From contig NZ_ATXK01000003.1 of assembly GCF_000421645.1 (NCBI RefSeq), positions 310,001 through 374,000 on the forward strand: 64,000 nucleotides of DNA, given 5' to 3'. Shown one piece after another: positions 7,918 through 17,067 of this stretch. Both the position numbers and the translations under genes were made by a program. Origin of the DNA: Aurantimonas coralicida DSM 14790 (GTDB taxonomy: Bacteria > Pseudomonadota > Alphaproteobacteria > Rhizobiales > Rhizobiaceae). How positions within the stretch are numbered: position 1 is the first letter of the stretch; each line of letters begins with the position of its first letter. The notes below the pieces were generated by a model, which did no database searches, had not been told where the DNA came from, and saw nothing but the letters and a program-made list of their open reading frames with translations.

Positions 7918-10900
7918 CTATTCGGCCGGCGCCACCGTTCCCGCATCCCGGTCTCGGCCGCGCTCGCGTTGCGCGGCTTCCGCCTCGGCGATGTCATGCT
8001 GCAGACGGGCCGACTTTTCGGCGTTCGGCGTCGAGAACCGGCCGAGAATGAGATAGGCGACCGGCGTGACATAAAGCGTCGAGAAGGTCGCAAGGCCGAG
8101 CCCGCCGACGATGACATAGCCGAGCGCCACGCGCGCTTCGGCGCCGGCGCCCGAGGCCAGCACCAGCGGCACGCCGCCGACGACGGTGGCGATCATGGTC
8201 ATCATCACCGGCCGCAGCCGGATCAGCGCCGCCTGCTCCACGGCCTCGCGGACCGACAGACCCTCTTCGCGCAGCTGATTGGCGAATTCGACGATCAGGA
8301 TGCCGTTCTTGGCCATGATCCCGACCAGCAGCACGAGGCCGATCTGGCTGTAGAGATTGAGGCTCATGCCGAAGAAGTCGAGCGCGAAGATCGCGCAGGC
8401 GATGCCCAGCGGTACCGTCGCGATGATGATGAATGCCGAGACGAAGCTCTCGAACTGCGCCGCCAGCACCAGGATGATGATGACGATGGCGAAGCCGAAG
8501 ACGAGGGCGAGGCCGCTATTGGTCTCGTTCAGCGTCGCGGCCTCGGCCAGCGGCACGAGGCGCTGGTCGGCCGGCAGGATCTCCTCGGCGAAGACCTGCA
8601 GATCCGTCCAGCCTTCCTGGATCGAGTAGCTGTCGGGGATCTGCGCCGACAGCGAGACGGCCCGCGAGCGGTTTTCACGGGTCAGGGCCGGGGCAATCGG
8701 CTTTTCCTCGACGCTTGCCACCGTCGACATGGGCACGATCCGCCCGTCGCTCGCCTTCAGGAAGATGTTGCGCATGTCGTCGGGGTCGTTGACCGGATCG
8801 GAGCTGGCGATCAGCCTGATCGGGATCTGCTTGTCCTCGACATAGGTCTGGCCGATCTCGCGGCCGTCGAGCAGCGCCTGCATGGCGGTCGCCAGCCCGT
8901 CGATGTCGATGCCGAGATCGGAGGCTCTGGCCCGGTCGATCACCACCGACAGCTGCGGCTGGGTGGCATCCTCGGACAGTCGCACGTCGCCCCAGCGGCC
9001 GTCCGCCTGCATCGCCGCCAGCAGTTCGTCGGCGCTCTCGGCGAGCTCTTCGAAATTCTGGCCGGCGATGGCGAACTGCAGGCCGCGGCCACCGCCGCGA
9101 ATGCCGAGCGAGTTGGGCTGGATGGCAAAGGCACGCACGCCGGTGATGCGGCGCAGCTTGCCGTTGATCTCGGCAACGATCTCCTGCTGGCTGCGTGCCC
9201 GCACCGCCCAGTCCTTCAGCGACACGACGAGAAAGGCCGAATTGGCCGAGCCGCGGCCGGAGATCGCGAAGACGTTGTCGGCCTCGCCGTTCTCCACATA
9301 CGGAATGACCACGTCTTCCACCCGGCGAAGCTGGGCGTTGGTGTATTCGAGGCTGGCCCCCTGCGGCGCGCTGATGCTCATCAGAACGACGCCGCGATCC
9401 TCGGTCGGCGTCAGCTCCTGCGGCATCTGCAGGAAGGTGAGATAGGCCGCGAAGGAAAAGATGCCGGCGCCGACGACGATCAGCAGCGGGAAGGCGAGGC
9501 TGAAGCGCAGCGAGACGGCGTACATGCCGGCGAGGCGCGCTCCGAACCAGCGCACCGAACGCTGGAACGGGCCGGGCCGACGCTCGGCTTCCCGCGCCTT
9601 GAGGAAATACGCCGCCAGCATCGGGCAAAGGGTGAGGGCGATGAAGGAGGAGATCACCACCGCCATCGCCAGAACGAAGCCGAACTCGCGGAAAAGGCCG
9701 CCGGCCTGGCCGGGCAGGAAGGAGATCGGCACGAAGACCGCCGCCAGCGTCGCCGTGGTCGAGATGACCGCGAAGAACACTTCGCGCGTGCCCAGGACGG
9801 CAGCCGCCTGCGGACGCGCACCCATGTCGCGCTGGCGCACGATGTTTTCGAGAACGATGATCGCGTCGTCGACGACCATGCCGGTGGCCAGCACCAGCGC
9901 CAGGAGCGTCAGAATGTTGATCGAGAAGCCGACGAGATAGATGAAGGCGACGACGCCGATCAGCGCGATTGGCATCGTGACCGCCGGAATGATCGTCGCG
10001 CGGACATTCAGCAGGAACAGGAAGATCACGAAGATCACCACGGCGACCGAGATGCCGAGGGCGATCTCGACCTCGTGGATGGCGCCGTTGATGAAGGTCG
10101 CGTCGTCGCTGGTGACGCGCACGGTGACGCCGTCGGGCAGGGTCTCGTTGAGATTGGCGACCTCGGCGCGGATACCATCGGAAATGTCGAGCGTGCTCGA
10201 CCCGGCCTGGCGCACGACGCCCATGCCGACGCCGGTCTCGCCGTTGCGGCGCAGCTGCGACGCGGCATCATCGGGGCCGAAGCGCACGCTGGCGACATCG
10301 CCCAGCCGGGTGCGCTCGTCGAGGAAGATGGTCTCGAACTCTTCCGGCGAGGTCACGTTGGCGTCGGCCCGCACGATGAGGTCCTGCGAGGGCGAGCCGA
10401 GCGAGCCGGCCGGCACGTCGAGCGCCGCGTTCTGCAAAGCCGTCGAGACGGTGCCGAGCGTCAGGCCACGCGTCGCCAGCTTGTCCGGATCGACGTCGAC
10501 ATAGATGACCTTCTCGCGCTCGCCGTAGATCTGCAGGTCGGCAACGCCCTCGACGGCGGCAAGCTGATCGGCGATCCGGTCCTCGACCAGCGTCGTCAGG
10601 TCCTCGATCGACAGGCCGGGGGCGGTGACCGCCAGGCGCATGATCGCCGAGGCGTCGGCGTCGGCCTTGACGATGCGCGGTTCCTCCGCGCCCTCCGGCA
10701 GGCTGTTGGCGATGCGGCTGACGGCGTTGCGCACGTCGCTCGCGGCGACGTTGAGATCGGTGGTGTCGGTGAATTCGATCGTTACCCGGCTGTCGCCGAA
10801 TTCCGACTTCGACGACACCGAGGCGATGCCCGAAACGCGCGCCACGGCGCTTTCGATCTCGCTGGTGATCTGCCTGTCAACGGTTTCGGGAGACGCGCCG

Positions 10901-11085
10901 GGAAAGTCGATGGACACGCTGATGACCGGGCGGTCGACATTCGGCAGTTCGCGCACTTCGATGGCGCCGAAGGCGGCGAGGCCCGCCACCACGATCAGCA
11001 GGTTGACCACGATGGTCAGCACCGGCCGGCGGATGAACAGGCTGGTGAAGGCAGTGATGCCGTCGGGCTTGGCCGGCGTGCTCAT
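7918..11085 (-). CDS. RND efflux transporter, HAE-1 type inner-membrane pump
   Basis: 1055 residues, the usual AcrB/MexB-class length. TM1 follows 'SLFIRRPVLTIVVNLLIVV', and two large periplasmic loops follow TM1 and TM7. The TM4 proton-relay motif is LATGMVVDDAIIVLENI with its paired Asp residues, and the second-half equivalent reads 'MAKNGILIVEFANQLREEG'. It should export hydrophobic drugs or metabolites by proton antiport together with the fusion protein encoded directly upstream; their stop and start share one base (TGATG). The C-terminus is short and charged. No outer-membrane channel gene is adjacent, so a TolC encoded elsewhere must be used. Substrates cannot be deduced. Confidence 0.93.
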   Translation of the reverse strand: MSTPAKPDGITAFTSLFIRRPVLTIVVNLLIVVAGLAAFGAIEVRELPNVDRPVISVSIDFPGASPETVDRQITSEIESAVARVSGIASVSSKSEFGDSRVTIEFTDTTDLNVAASDVRNAVSRIANSLPEGAEEPRIVKADADASAIMRLAVTAPGLSIEDLTTLVEDRIADQLAAVEGVADLQIYGEREKVIYVDVDPDKLATRGLTLGTVSTALQNAALDVPAGSLGSPSQDLIVRADANVTSPEEFETIFLDERTRLGDVASVRFGPDDAASQLRRNGETGVGMGVVRQAGSSTLDISDGIRAEVANLNETLPDGVTVRVTSDDATFINGAIHEVEIALGISVAVVIFVIFLFLLNVRATIIPAVTMPIALIGVVAFIYLVGFSINILTLLALVLATGMVVDDAIIVLENIVRQRDMGARPQAAAVLGTREVFFAVISTTATLAAVFVPISFLPGQAGGLFREFGFVLAMAVVISSFIALTLCPMLAAYFLKAREAERRPGPFQRSVRWFGARLAGMYAVSLRFSLAFPLLIVVGAGIFSFAAYLTFLQMPQELTPTEDRGVVLMSISAPQGASLEYTNAQLRRVEDVVIPYVENGEADNVFAISGRGSANSAFLVVSLKDWAVRARSQQEIVAEINGKLRRITGVRAFAIQPNSLGIRGGGRGLQFAIAGQNFEELAESADELLAAMQADGRWGDVRLSEDATQPQLSVVIDRARASDLGIDIDGLATAMQALLDGREIGQTYVEDKQIPIRLIASSDPVNDPDDMRNIFLKASDGRIVPMSTVASVEEKPIAPALTRENRSRAVSLSAQIPDSYSIQEGWTDLQVFAEEILPADQRLVPLAEAATLNETNSGLALVFGFAIVIIILVLAAQFESFVSAFIIIATVPLGIACAIFALDFFGMSLNLYSQIGLVLLVGIMAKNGILIVEFANQLREEGLSVREAVEQAALIRLRPVMMTMIATVVGGVPLVLASGAGAEARVALGYVIVGGLGLATFSTLYVTPVAYLILGRFSTPNAEKSARLQHDIAEAEAAQRERGRDRDAGTVAPAE

Positions 11086-12428
11086 CAGCGGGCGGCTCCC
11101 GCGGAAGCCTGTCCGCCGACCTGCGGCTGCTCGGCCGCATTGGCCTGCGCAATGCCGACTAGGCCCTGCGCCGTTGCGCGGTCGTCGCTGCCGGGCTTCG
11201 GCGCGGTGCTGGCGGAGGGGACCGGCGCGGCAGGCGCGGCGCCGTCCGGCGCGGGGGCGTCATTGATGCTTTCGACGGCGCCGCCTTCGCGGACCGACTG
11301 CAGCCCTTCGACGACGACGGAGTCGCCGGCGGCGAGATCGTCCGAGGCGACCAGCACACGGTCGATCGTCCGCTCGACGATCCGCACGGATGCCTTCTGT
11401 GCCTTGCCGTCGACGATCTTCCAGACGATCGGACCGGTACGCTCCCAGACGACAGAAATGGGGTCGACCGACAGGAAGGTCTCGCCTTCCAGCGACAGCG
11501 ACACGCTGAACGACATGCCCGGACGCAGATCGTCGGAGCCGTTCTCGATGCGCGCCTCGGTGCGCAGGGTTCGGCTCGCCTCGTCGAGACGGCTGTCGAT
11601 GGCGGTGATCTCGCCCTCATAGACCGTGTCGGGCCGCGCGGTGGACACCGCCTCGACCGGCGTGCCGATGGCCAGCTGCTGCACGAAGCTTTCCGGCGTG
11701 TAGAAGATGACCTTCAGATGTTCGCGATCGTCCACGGTGGCAATCACCGTATCGGTGGAGACCAGATCGCCGCGATCGACGGCAATGATGCCGACCCGCC
11801 CGGAGATCGGCGCGCGGATGTCGCGCTTGCCAAGCGCGATCTCGGCGGACCGCAGGTCGAGCCTGGCGTTGTCGCGCTCGCGGGTCACGTCGGTGACCTC
11901 GACGGCGCTGAGCGTGTTGGCCCTTTGCAGGCGCTCGAAGCGGGCGACCTTGTCTTCCGCGGCCTCGAGGGCGAGCCGGGCACGATCGACCGCGAGTTCC
12001 TCGCTGGCCCGTTCCAGCCGGACCAGAACCGTGCCTTCCTCCACCATGTCGGCAGACTGGACGACGACTTCCTCGATGATGCCTGCCGTGTTGTCGGGAT
12101 GGACGACCACCGAACGGGCGGCTTCGCCGGTGCCGATGGACCGCATGCGGGTCCGCGTGGAGCCCGTCGTCACCGGGGCGGAAACGACCATCGTCGCACC
12201 ACCGCCGCGGCGACGCCCGCCGGAGCGCTGACCCTGGCCGCTGGCGATCTCCGGGGCGGGTTCGCCGGCTTCCGGGGCGATCCACAGAATGGCCGAGCGC
12301 AGCGGATCGGGCAGAGGCAGATCCGAGGCGAGCAGGGAACGCCCCGCCGACGGGTCGAACTTGATGTAGGCCGCACCCGCGACGGCCAGCACCAGGATCG
12401 TGACGAAGATCTGCTTCAGGAAACCCAT
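11085..12428 (-). CDS. RND efflux periplasmic adaptor (membrane fusion) protein
   Basis: 447 residues: an N-terminal signal anchor (4-22, QIFVTILVLAVAGAAYI), a Gly/Arg-rich stretch (about 68-78), then lipoyl-like (AGIIEEVVVQSADMVEEGTVLVRLE), coiled-coil hairpin (about 150-205) and beta-barrel segments. The returning lipoyl half contains RAPISGRVGIIAVDRGDLV, the classic adaptor signature. An Ala/Pro-rich tail follows residue 395. It bridges the RND pump at 7918 to an outer-membrane channel. The stop overlaps the pump gene start by one base, so the two are co-translated. The 236 bases upstream hold an AT-richer stretch around 12520-12545, a plausible promoter zone, but no clear operator. Confidence 0.9.
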   Translation of the reverse strand: MGFLKQIFVTILVLAVAGAAYIKFDPSAGRSLLASDLPLPDPLRSAILWIAPEAGEPAPEIASGQGQRSGGRRRGGGATMVVSAPVTTGSTRTRMRSIGTGEAARSVVVHPDNTAGIIEEVVVQSADMVEEGTVLVRLERASEELAVDRARLALEAAEDKVARFERLQRANTLSAVEVTDVTRERDNARLDLRSAEIALGKRDIRAPISGRVGIIAVDRGDLVSTDTVIATVDDREHLKVIFYTPESFVQQLAIGTPVEAVSTARPDTVYEGEITAIDSRLDEASRTLRTEARIENGSDDLRPGMSFSVSLSLEGETFLSVDPISVVWERTGPIVWKIVDGKAQKASVRIVERTIDRVLVASDDLAAGDSVVVEGLQSVREGGAVESINDAPAPDGAAPAAPVPSASTAPKPGSDDRATAQGLVGIAQANAAEQPQVGGQASAGAAR

Positions 12429-12611
12429 GGGATCGCTTGTACTCGTAAGGATTGCGCGAGGTCCGGCCGCCTTGGCCGAAGCTGCCAGTATAGGAGAGAT
12501 TTCGGCGGTTTGCGGCTGGATTTGTTACGAACTGTAATTCAGCCGTAACAACGCGATCACAAGCGTGGCACTTCGGCACGGGTGGCCATTCCCGCACCGA
12601 ACCGCCCAACG

Positions 12612-12641
12612 AAAAAGGGCCCGCCTTTCGGCGAGCCCCTT
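12612..12641 (-). terminator. Rho-independent terminator after the PRC-barrel gene
   Basis: On the minus strand this is a 12-pair stem with two G-U pairs and a GAAA tetraloop, followed by a T5 run. It lies about 24 bases after the stop of the gene at 12665 and should also insulate the adaptor gene's promoter region. Confidence 0.9.
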
Positions 12642-12664
12642 CGATGCGTGCAGTCGGATGTCGC

Positions 12665-14263
12665 TTAGTTTGCGACGGCCGGTGCCTCCGACGTCGAGGC
12701 GTCGTTGCCCATCATGCCGCCGTTCTGGATCCGCATGGTCTCGCGGTTGTCGGCGTAGGTGTCGGCGTTGTACTCCGGCGCGTTCTCGAGCTGCTCCTCG
12801 GTGAACTGCGTGTAGAGATACATCGAGCCGTTGGCGTCCTGCATGAACTGCAGGTTGTCCATGGCCACGGCCACCGGCTTCTCGCCAATGCCCAGGAAGC
12901 CACCGACATCGACGATCACGGCGTCGACCGAACCTTCGGCGTTGAGGGCGATGTCACCGATGTCGCCAACGGTGGAGTCATCGGGACCGTAGACGGTCGT
13001 GCCCATCAGGTTGTCAGCGGTCAGCTGAGCCGAGTCGGTGACCGGGGTCATCTGCGAACGCTCGGACGAACCACCGACCGAAGCGGTCGTGTCGTTCTCG
13101 GCGGTGGAGTTCGCCGCCATGCCCGTGCCGGCTGCCGTACCGGTCGCCGTCACGACACCGTCCGTCGCGGCCATGTTGTCGGCCGGCTGCTCGGTGGTCT
13201 CGGCCGCATCGGCAACGCGCTCGGTCGGCTCATCGGTCGGAGCTTCGGCCGTCGGCGTCATCTCGCCTTCGTTCTCGGCCGCCATCTCGGACGGACGCTC
13301 GTCCTCGAAGGAGGAAGCCTGCTCGAGTTCCTCGCGGGTGGCGGAGGCTACGATGCGAACCTCGTCACCGTCGGCGCGGGTCATCTCGAGACGGTCGAAC
13401 GGAACGGCGACGTCCTTCTCGCCGATGCCGAGGAAGCCACCGACGCCCACGACGCCTGCTTCGACCTGGCCGGACGACGAGACGACGAGATCACCGATGT
13501 CGCCGAGGCTTTCCGCGTCCTCACCCGGGCCGGAATAGACCGACGCGCCGATGAGGTTCTCGCTGAGATACTGGTCGGCACCAACGGTGCTCGGATACTC
13601 GCCCTGACCGGCGGCAGCGGTCTCGACCGGCTGGGAAGCCGTCTCCGAGGTCGCGGAACCGGCAGCCATCGTATTGGTCTCCGCGGCATCATCCGCTGCG
13701 ACCGGCGCCGCCGGTGCGGTGGCCGTCTCGGTCTGCGGCGTGGAAGCAGTCCCCGTACCCATGGCGTCGCCGCTCATGCCGGCGTCGGTTGCAGCAGCCT
13801 GCTGCTCGTCCGGCATGGTGAACTCGGGAGCCTGTGCCAGCTGATCGGCACCGGCGCTCAGGACGGCGCGGACATCGTCCTCATCCGTCATGGACCAGGA
13901 GATCTGATCGAACGGAATGGCGACGCGGCGCGATTCGTCGTTCACGGTCGCATCGACGACCGCTGCGACGACCTTGCCGTCACTGCCGACCAGGAAGTTC
14001 TCGATCTCGCCGATCGATTCTGCATCCTCGGCGTCGCTCGCGTAGATGGTCTTGCCGTTCAGCTCCGACGCCAGATACTGGTCGGCGGAGAGATTGCGGA
14101 GATAATTGCCGGACTGGGCGGCCGTGGCGGTCGCGTTGGCATCGGCGGATGCTTCGACCTTGGCCGGGGCCGTGGTCTCTGCGGTCGTGGCGGCGTCCTG
14201 CGCATAGGCACCCGTTGCGATAACGGATGCGAGAGCGGTAGTGGCAAGCAACGTGCGGATCAT
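12665..14263 (-). CDS. Exported protein with three PRC-barrel domains
   Basis: 532 residues from the ATG at 14263, chosen because a strong AGGAGG lies 8 bases upstream and a clear signal peptide (MIRTLLATTALASVIATGAYA) follows. Three PRC-barrel repeats of about 85 residues (starting near 50, 210 and 400) each run from a 'Y.....L.G..VY/IYA' strand through 'ES(I/L)G(E/D)I' to a hydrophobic end. They are separated by Ala/Thr/Glu-rich low-complexity linkers. Repeats two and three share VGGFLGIGEK(D/P)VAV almost exactly, which suggests internal duplication. PRC-barrel proteins occur in photosynthetic reaction centres and RNA processing; the secreted tandem forms of rhizobia are uncharacterised and often stress-induced. 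It neighbours the EcfG regulon, but I found no perfect EcfG promoter in its own leader. Confidence 0.88.
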   Translation of the reverse strand: MIRTLLATTALASVIATGAYAQDAATTAETTAPAKVEASADANATATAAQSGNYLRNLSADQYLASELNGKTIYASDAEDAESIGEIENFLVGSDGKVVAAVVDATVNDESRRVAIPFDQISWSMTDEDDVRAVLSAGADQLAQAPEFTMPDEQQAAATDAGMSGDAMGTGTASTPQTETATAPAAPVAADDAAETNTMAAGSATSETASQPVETAAAGQGEYPSTVGADQYLSENLIGASVYSGPGEDAESLGDIGDLVVSSSGQVEAGVVGVGGFLGIGEKDVAVPFDRLEMTRADGDEVRIVASATREELEQASSFEDERPSEMAAENEGEMTPTAEAPTDEPTERVADAAETTEQPADNMAATDGVVTATGTAAGTGMAANSTAENDTTASVGGSSERSQMTPVTDSAQLTADNLMGTTVYGPDDSTVGDIGDIALNAEGSVDAVIVDVGGFLGIGEKPVAVAMDNLQFMQDANGSMYLYTQFTEEQLENAPEYNADTYADNRETMRIQNGGMMGNDASTSEAPAVAN

Positions 14264-14446
14264 GATAAGACCTCCTGGTCTATTGTTTCCGATAGGCGAC
14301 TGCCGCGCGGCATGGTGTCGTGGAAAACATGTGTCGCGCGGCATCTGGGAGAGGAAGAACTGAGCGGCCGTAAGGTTCCGGTTCTCTTCCTGTTTTTTGC
14401 CATCCAGCGCAGCCGCGCTGCGCCGGATGCATGCTTGTGTCCTGCT

Positions 14447-14611
14447 TCAGGCAAACACCAGAACGCCGAACAGCAGCATGAGCAGCAGGCCCACCAGCAC
14501 GATGAAGATCAGGATCTTCGCGATGCCGGCAGAGGCCCCGGCGACGCCGCGAAAGCCCAGAAGGCTGGCGACGGCGGCGACGATGAGCAGAATGACGATC
14601 CATTCGATCAT
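14447..14611 (-). CDS. DUF1328 family small membrane protein
   Basis: 54 residues: MIEWIVILLIVAAVASLLGF, then a short GVAGASAGIAK loop, then a second helix ILIFIVLVGLLLMLLFGVLV. This is the size and layout of DUF1328 (YtjA-like) proteins: two membrane helices with a small Gly/Ala turn. Function is unknown; members are commonly part of alphaproteobacterial general-stress regulons. An exact EcfG-type promoter lies 57 bases upstream (14668-14692, minus strand), so stress induction is likely. A GGAG sequence precedes the ATG (AGGAGACTCCC before the start). Confidence 0.88.
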   Translation of the reverse strand: MIEWIVILLIVAAVASLLGFRGVAGASAGIAKILIFIVLVGLLLMLLFGVLVFA

Positions 14612-14667
14612 GGGAGTCTCCTAGTGAGGGCGCGGGGGAACCGGCGCCTGGCGTTTGTATGGGGGCG

Positions 14668-14692
14668 AACGCCCCATCGTCCCGGTGGTTCC
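14668..14692 (-). promoter_or_regulatory. EcfG-type promoter for the DUF1328 gene
   Basis: Read on the minus strand, GGAAC (14692-14688), a 16-base spacer and CGTT (14671-14668): an exact match to the -35/-10 consensus of the alphaproteobacterial general-stress sigma factor EcfG. The -10 is 57 bases from the DUF1328 start codon. Confidence 0.85.
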
Positions 14693-14813
14693 GATCGGCA
14701 ACTATCGATGGATGCGATTGGTCGTGTCTGGCGGACGTGGCGATGCTACAGGGGCGGCCTAGTTAGTCGTCCGCTGCCCAGGCTCCCGCAATACGCGTTC
14801 CGGATCACCCCCC

Positions 14814-15728
14814 ATGAAGATTCTCGCTCTCCTCAACCGCGACGGCGGCAGTCTGAAGACAACCGATCTCGGACAACTCACGACATTGATGCAGGACGAG
14901 TTCCGGATGCACGGCCACGAGCTGACCGTGGACGACTGCTCAGGGGACGAGATCGTCGCTGCCATCGGAAAGGCGGCCGAGCGCGAGGATATCGACGTTC
15001 TGCTCGTCGGCGGCGGCGACGGCACGGTCTCGGCGGCGGCCACGGCGCTGGCGAACGGGCGCATTGCTCTGGGCATCCTGCCGGCCGGCACGATGAACCT
15101 CTTCGCCCGCACGCTGCAGATTCCGCTGCCGTTGGATCAGGCGGTGGCCGCGCTCGCATCGGGCGTCATCACCCCGGTCGATATCGCCTCCGTCAACGGC
15201 ACGCCCTTCGTGCATCAATATGCCGTGGGCCTGCATGCCCGCATGGTGCGCATGCGCAAGAAGATCTCCTACGCCTCGCGGCTCGGCAAGATGATGGCGA
15301 CGACCCGCGCCGTGTTCATGGCGCTGCGGCGCTTCCCGGTGGTCGAGCTGGAACTGGAAATCGACGGCGTCATGCAGCGGATCGCCAGCCCGGCGATCGC
15401 CATCTCCAACAATCTCTACGGTGACGGCCATATTCCCTATGCCGACGATCCGAGGGGCGGCGAGCTCGGCATCTATATCTGCATCGACCGCGACCTGCGT
15501 TCGGTCCTGAAGGTCGCCGTGGACATCATGCTGGGAACCTGGCGCCAGAACCGGAGCCTGAAGGTGACCTCCGCGCACGAGGTCCGAATTTTCTACCGGG
15601 GACGCCACCATCGCAACCGTGCGGTCCGGGATGGCGAACTGGTCGATATCGAGCCGGAAATGACCGTGACGCTGACCCCGAAGGGGCTGAACGTCCTCGC
15701 GCCGAGCGACGCGACCTATCTGCGCTGA
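14814..15728 (+). CDS. Diacylglycerol/lipid kinase family protein
   Basis: 304 residues with a DAGK catalytic domain: nucleotide-binding GGGDGT (66-71) and the second motif LPAGTMNLFAR (89-99), where family members usually have LPxGTxNxxAR. A C-terminal beta-sandwich contains the 'NNLYGDG' and 'RDGE' elements of YegS-type lipid kinases. Expected to phosphorylate a lipid (diacylglycerol, phosphatidylglycerol or a sphingoid-type base) at the inner membrane; substrate not deducible. No signal peptide. The 202 bases upstream are shared with the divergent DUF1328 gene and contain that gene's EcfG promoter. A strong terminator follows. Confidence 0.85.
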   Translation: MKILALLNRDGGSLKTTDLGQLTTLMQDEFRMHGHELTVDDCSGDEIVAAIGKAAEREDIDVLLVGGGDGTVSAAATALANGRIALGILPAGTMNLFARTLQIPLPLDQAVAALASGVITPVDIASVNGTPFVHQYAVGLHARMVRMRKKISYASRLGKMMATTRAVFMALRRFPVVELELEIDGVMQRIASPAIAISNNLYGDGHIPYADDPRGGELGIYICIDRDLRSVLKVAVDIMLGTWRQNRSLKVTSAHEVRIFYRGRHHRNRAVRDGELVDIEPEMTVTLTPKGLNVLAPSDATYLR

Positions 15729-15735
15729 CAACGCA

Positions 15736-15766
15736 AGAAGGGGCGCAGCCCGGCTGCACCCCTTCT
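15736..15766. terminator. Bidirectional hairpin terminator
   Basis: Stem AGAAGGGG/CCCCTTCT plus inner GCAGC/GCTGC around a CCG loop, with one C/A mismatch. It sits between the lipid kinase gene (plus strand) and the convergent gene ending at 15810, so it can serve both. Confidence 0.8.
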
Positions 15767-15809
15767 CATATCAAATGTCGTGTCGCTGCGGCTGCGGCGA
15801 TCTTCGGTA

Positions 15810-16178
15810 TCAGACCTTGGACGGTCCGGTATCGTCCGGCGCCTGTGCATCCGAGCGCTCGTCGGGATCGAAGCCGGCGGCGTCGAGCGAGCCGTAGCTG
15901 TGGCCGCCACTCGCCAGCATGTTCAGCGCTTCGTTGACCTGCTCGCGCATCGGATCGAACTCGTCGGCGAGATCGATATTTTCGCGGGTGCCGAGACGCT
16001 GTGCGATCGCGTGCAGACGGGCTTCGCGTTCCTCGATCGGCATCTGGGTGTTGTTAAGCAGGTCGCTGATCTCGTCCTGCGAGATCGGCTGGGCGATGCC
16101 GGGCTGGTCGGCGTCGCCGCCGGGCTCCTGATCGACCGCGATCACTTCACTCTGCGGATGTTCGTTCGGATCGGGCAT
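15810..16178 (-). CDS. Hypothetical acidic soluble protein
   Basis: 122 residues from the ATG at 16178, which follows a good AGGAGAGG. Acidic throughout, with a predicted helical core (SQDEISDLLNNTQMPIEEREARLHAI and REQVNEALNMLA) and a disordered Asp/Pro-rich tail. No signal peptide, membrane segment or catalytic motif. I do not recognise a family. It is the last of several co-directional small genes (15810-17876) downstream of the ecfG locus, so a stress or envelope-maintenance role is possible by context only. Confidence 0.7.
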   Translation of the reverse strand: MPDPNEHPQSEVIAVDQEPGGDADQPGIAQPISQDEISDLLNNTQMPIEEREARLHAIAQRLGTRENIDLADEFDPMREQVNEALNMLASGGHSYGSLDAAGFDPDERSDAQAPDDTGPSKV

Positions 16179-16227
16179 GGCACCTCTCCTTGTGTTGGAC
16201 GTCCATGACGGACGCCGATATGCGAAA

Positions 16228-16488
16228 TTACTGGGCGCTCTCGGCTTCGGGCGCGGCCGTGTCGGAATCCTGCGGCGTTGCGAGTCCGCTGCCGTCCGTC
16301 GTCGGCGCCTCGGCCGGCTTTTCGATGGCCTCGCCTTCGACGGCGACATCCTCATCGGGCATCGTCCATGCGTAGATGCCGAGACCGGCAAAGACCACGG
16401 CGCACAGGGCAAGGCCGGCGACGAGGATCATCAGCACCGGTGCGCCCTTTTCGCCCTGACGGGCGCGATTGGGATCGATATTGGACAT
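16228..16488 (-). CDS. Hypothetical single-pass membrane protein with acidic tail
   Basis: 86 residues: a short basic N-terminus (1-15), one membrane helix (about 17-42, APVLMILVAGLALCAVVFAGLGIYAW) and a periplasmic Glu/Ala/Pro-rich tail that looks disordered. A GGAGG ribosome binding site sits just before the ATG. Unknown family. The topology resembles small envelope stress proteins of rhizobia, but this is an impression, not a match. Confidence 0.65.
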   Translation of the reverse strand: MSNIDPNRARQGEKGAPVLMILVAGLALCAVVFAGLGIYAWTMPDEDVAVEGEAIEKPAEAPTTDGSGLATPQDSDTAAPEAESAQ

Positions 16489-16544
16489 ATGGGTTCCTCC
16501 GGACGACCCCGCTGCGTCTGGGCGGCGGGTGGCGTCGATTGTTG

Positions 16545-16991
16545 TCAGTCGGCGAGAAGCGTCTCGATCCGGTCGATCGGATGATTGGTCAGCGTCTTGG
16601 GCACTTCACCGACGATCCGGTCCTGGACTTCCTTGTGCAGTTCCTGGCGCAGTTCGCCGAGAACCCTCGGGGGAGCGACAAGGACGAGCTTCTCGAAGCG
16701 GTTCTTGTGGGCCATGCGATAGAGGATATCGCTGAGGTCCTTGGCGAACCGGTCTTCGGCGAGCTGATGCCAGTCGGTCTCCGCCACCGACGAGCGATGC
16801 GCCGACCCCTGGTCGCCCATCCGCCCGGGGCGATCGGTACCCTGCTCGCGGTCCGGCGGATTGTCCTGTTCCTCGACGCGGCGAACCGCGAAGTTGCGAA
16901 GCTCGTCGTCGCCCTCGTTGCAGAGGAACAGTGCCTTCTGCCCGTCGGCGACGAGAATCCATGTGTCGTGGTCGATGGTCGGAGCTGTCAT
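16545..16991 (-). CDS. Host attachment family protein (PF10116-like)
   Basis: 148 residues. It opens with a 'TWILVADGQKALFL.NEG' strand-turn-strand, has a central RP-G-R disordered stretch (about 50-65) and then 'FAKDLSDILYRMAHKNRFEKLVLVAPPRVLGELRQEL...V...I..E.PKTLTNHPID.IE..L'. This is the typical layout of proteins annotated as host attachment or AtsE-like, a family related to eRF1/baeRF folds. Despite the name, the biochemical role is unproven. Soluble, with no signal peptide. A GAGGTGCTCCC lies before the ATG. Confidence 0.85.
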   Translation of the reverse strand: MTAPTIDHDTWILVADGQKALFLCNEGDDELRNFAVRRVEEQDNPPDREQGTDRPGRMGDQGSAHRSSVAETDWHQLAEDRFAKDLSDILYRMAHKNRFEKLVLVAPPRVLGELRQELHKEVQDRIVGEVPKTLTNHPIDRIETLLAD

Positions 16992-17067
16992 GGGAGCACC
17001 TCGTTTCGTTCGGGACCGCGATGAGGAGGAGGCTCGGCGCGACCGGGCCGCGGGCGCGCCGAACGTC

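Noticed and set aside
7828-11622. Very long open frame antisense to the RND pump
   Set aside because: Same shadow effect; the minus strand carries full RND and adaptor motifs over this stretch.
14401-14429. Hairpin after the DUF1328 gene as terminator
   Set aside because: Strong stem, but on the minus strand it is followed by an A-run rather than a T-run.
16992-17067. EcfG promoter for the host-attachment gene
   Set aside because: Only a loose GGTCC-like element; no CGTT at a legal spacing.
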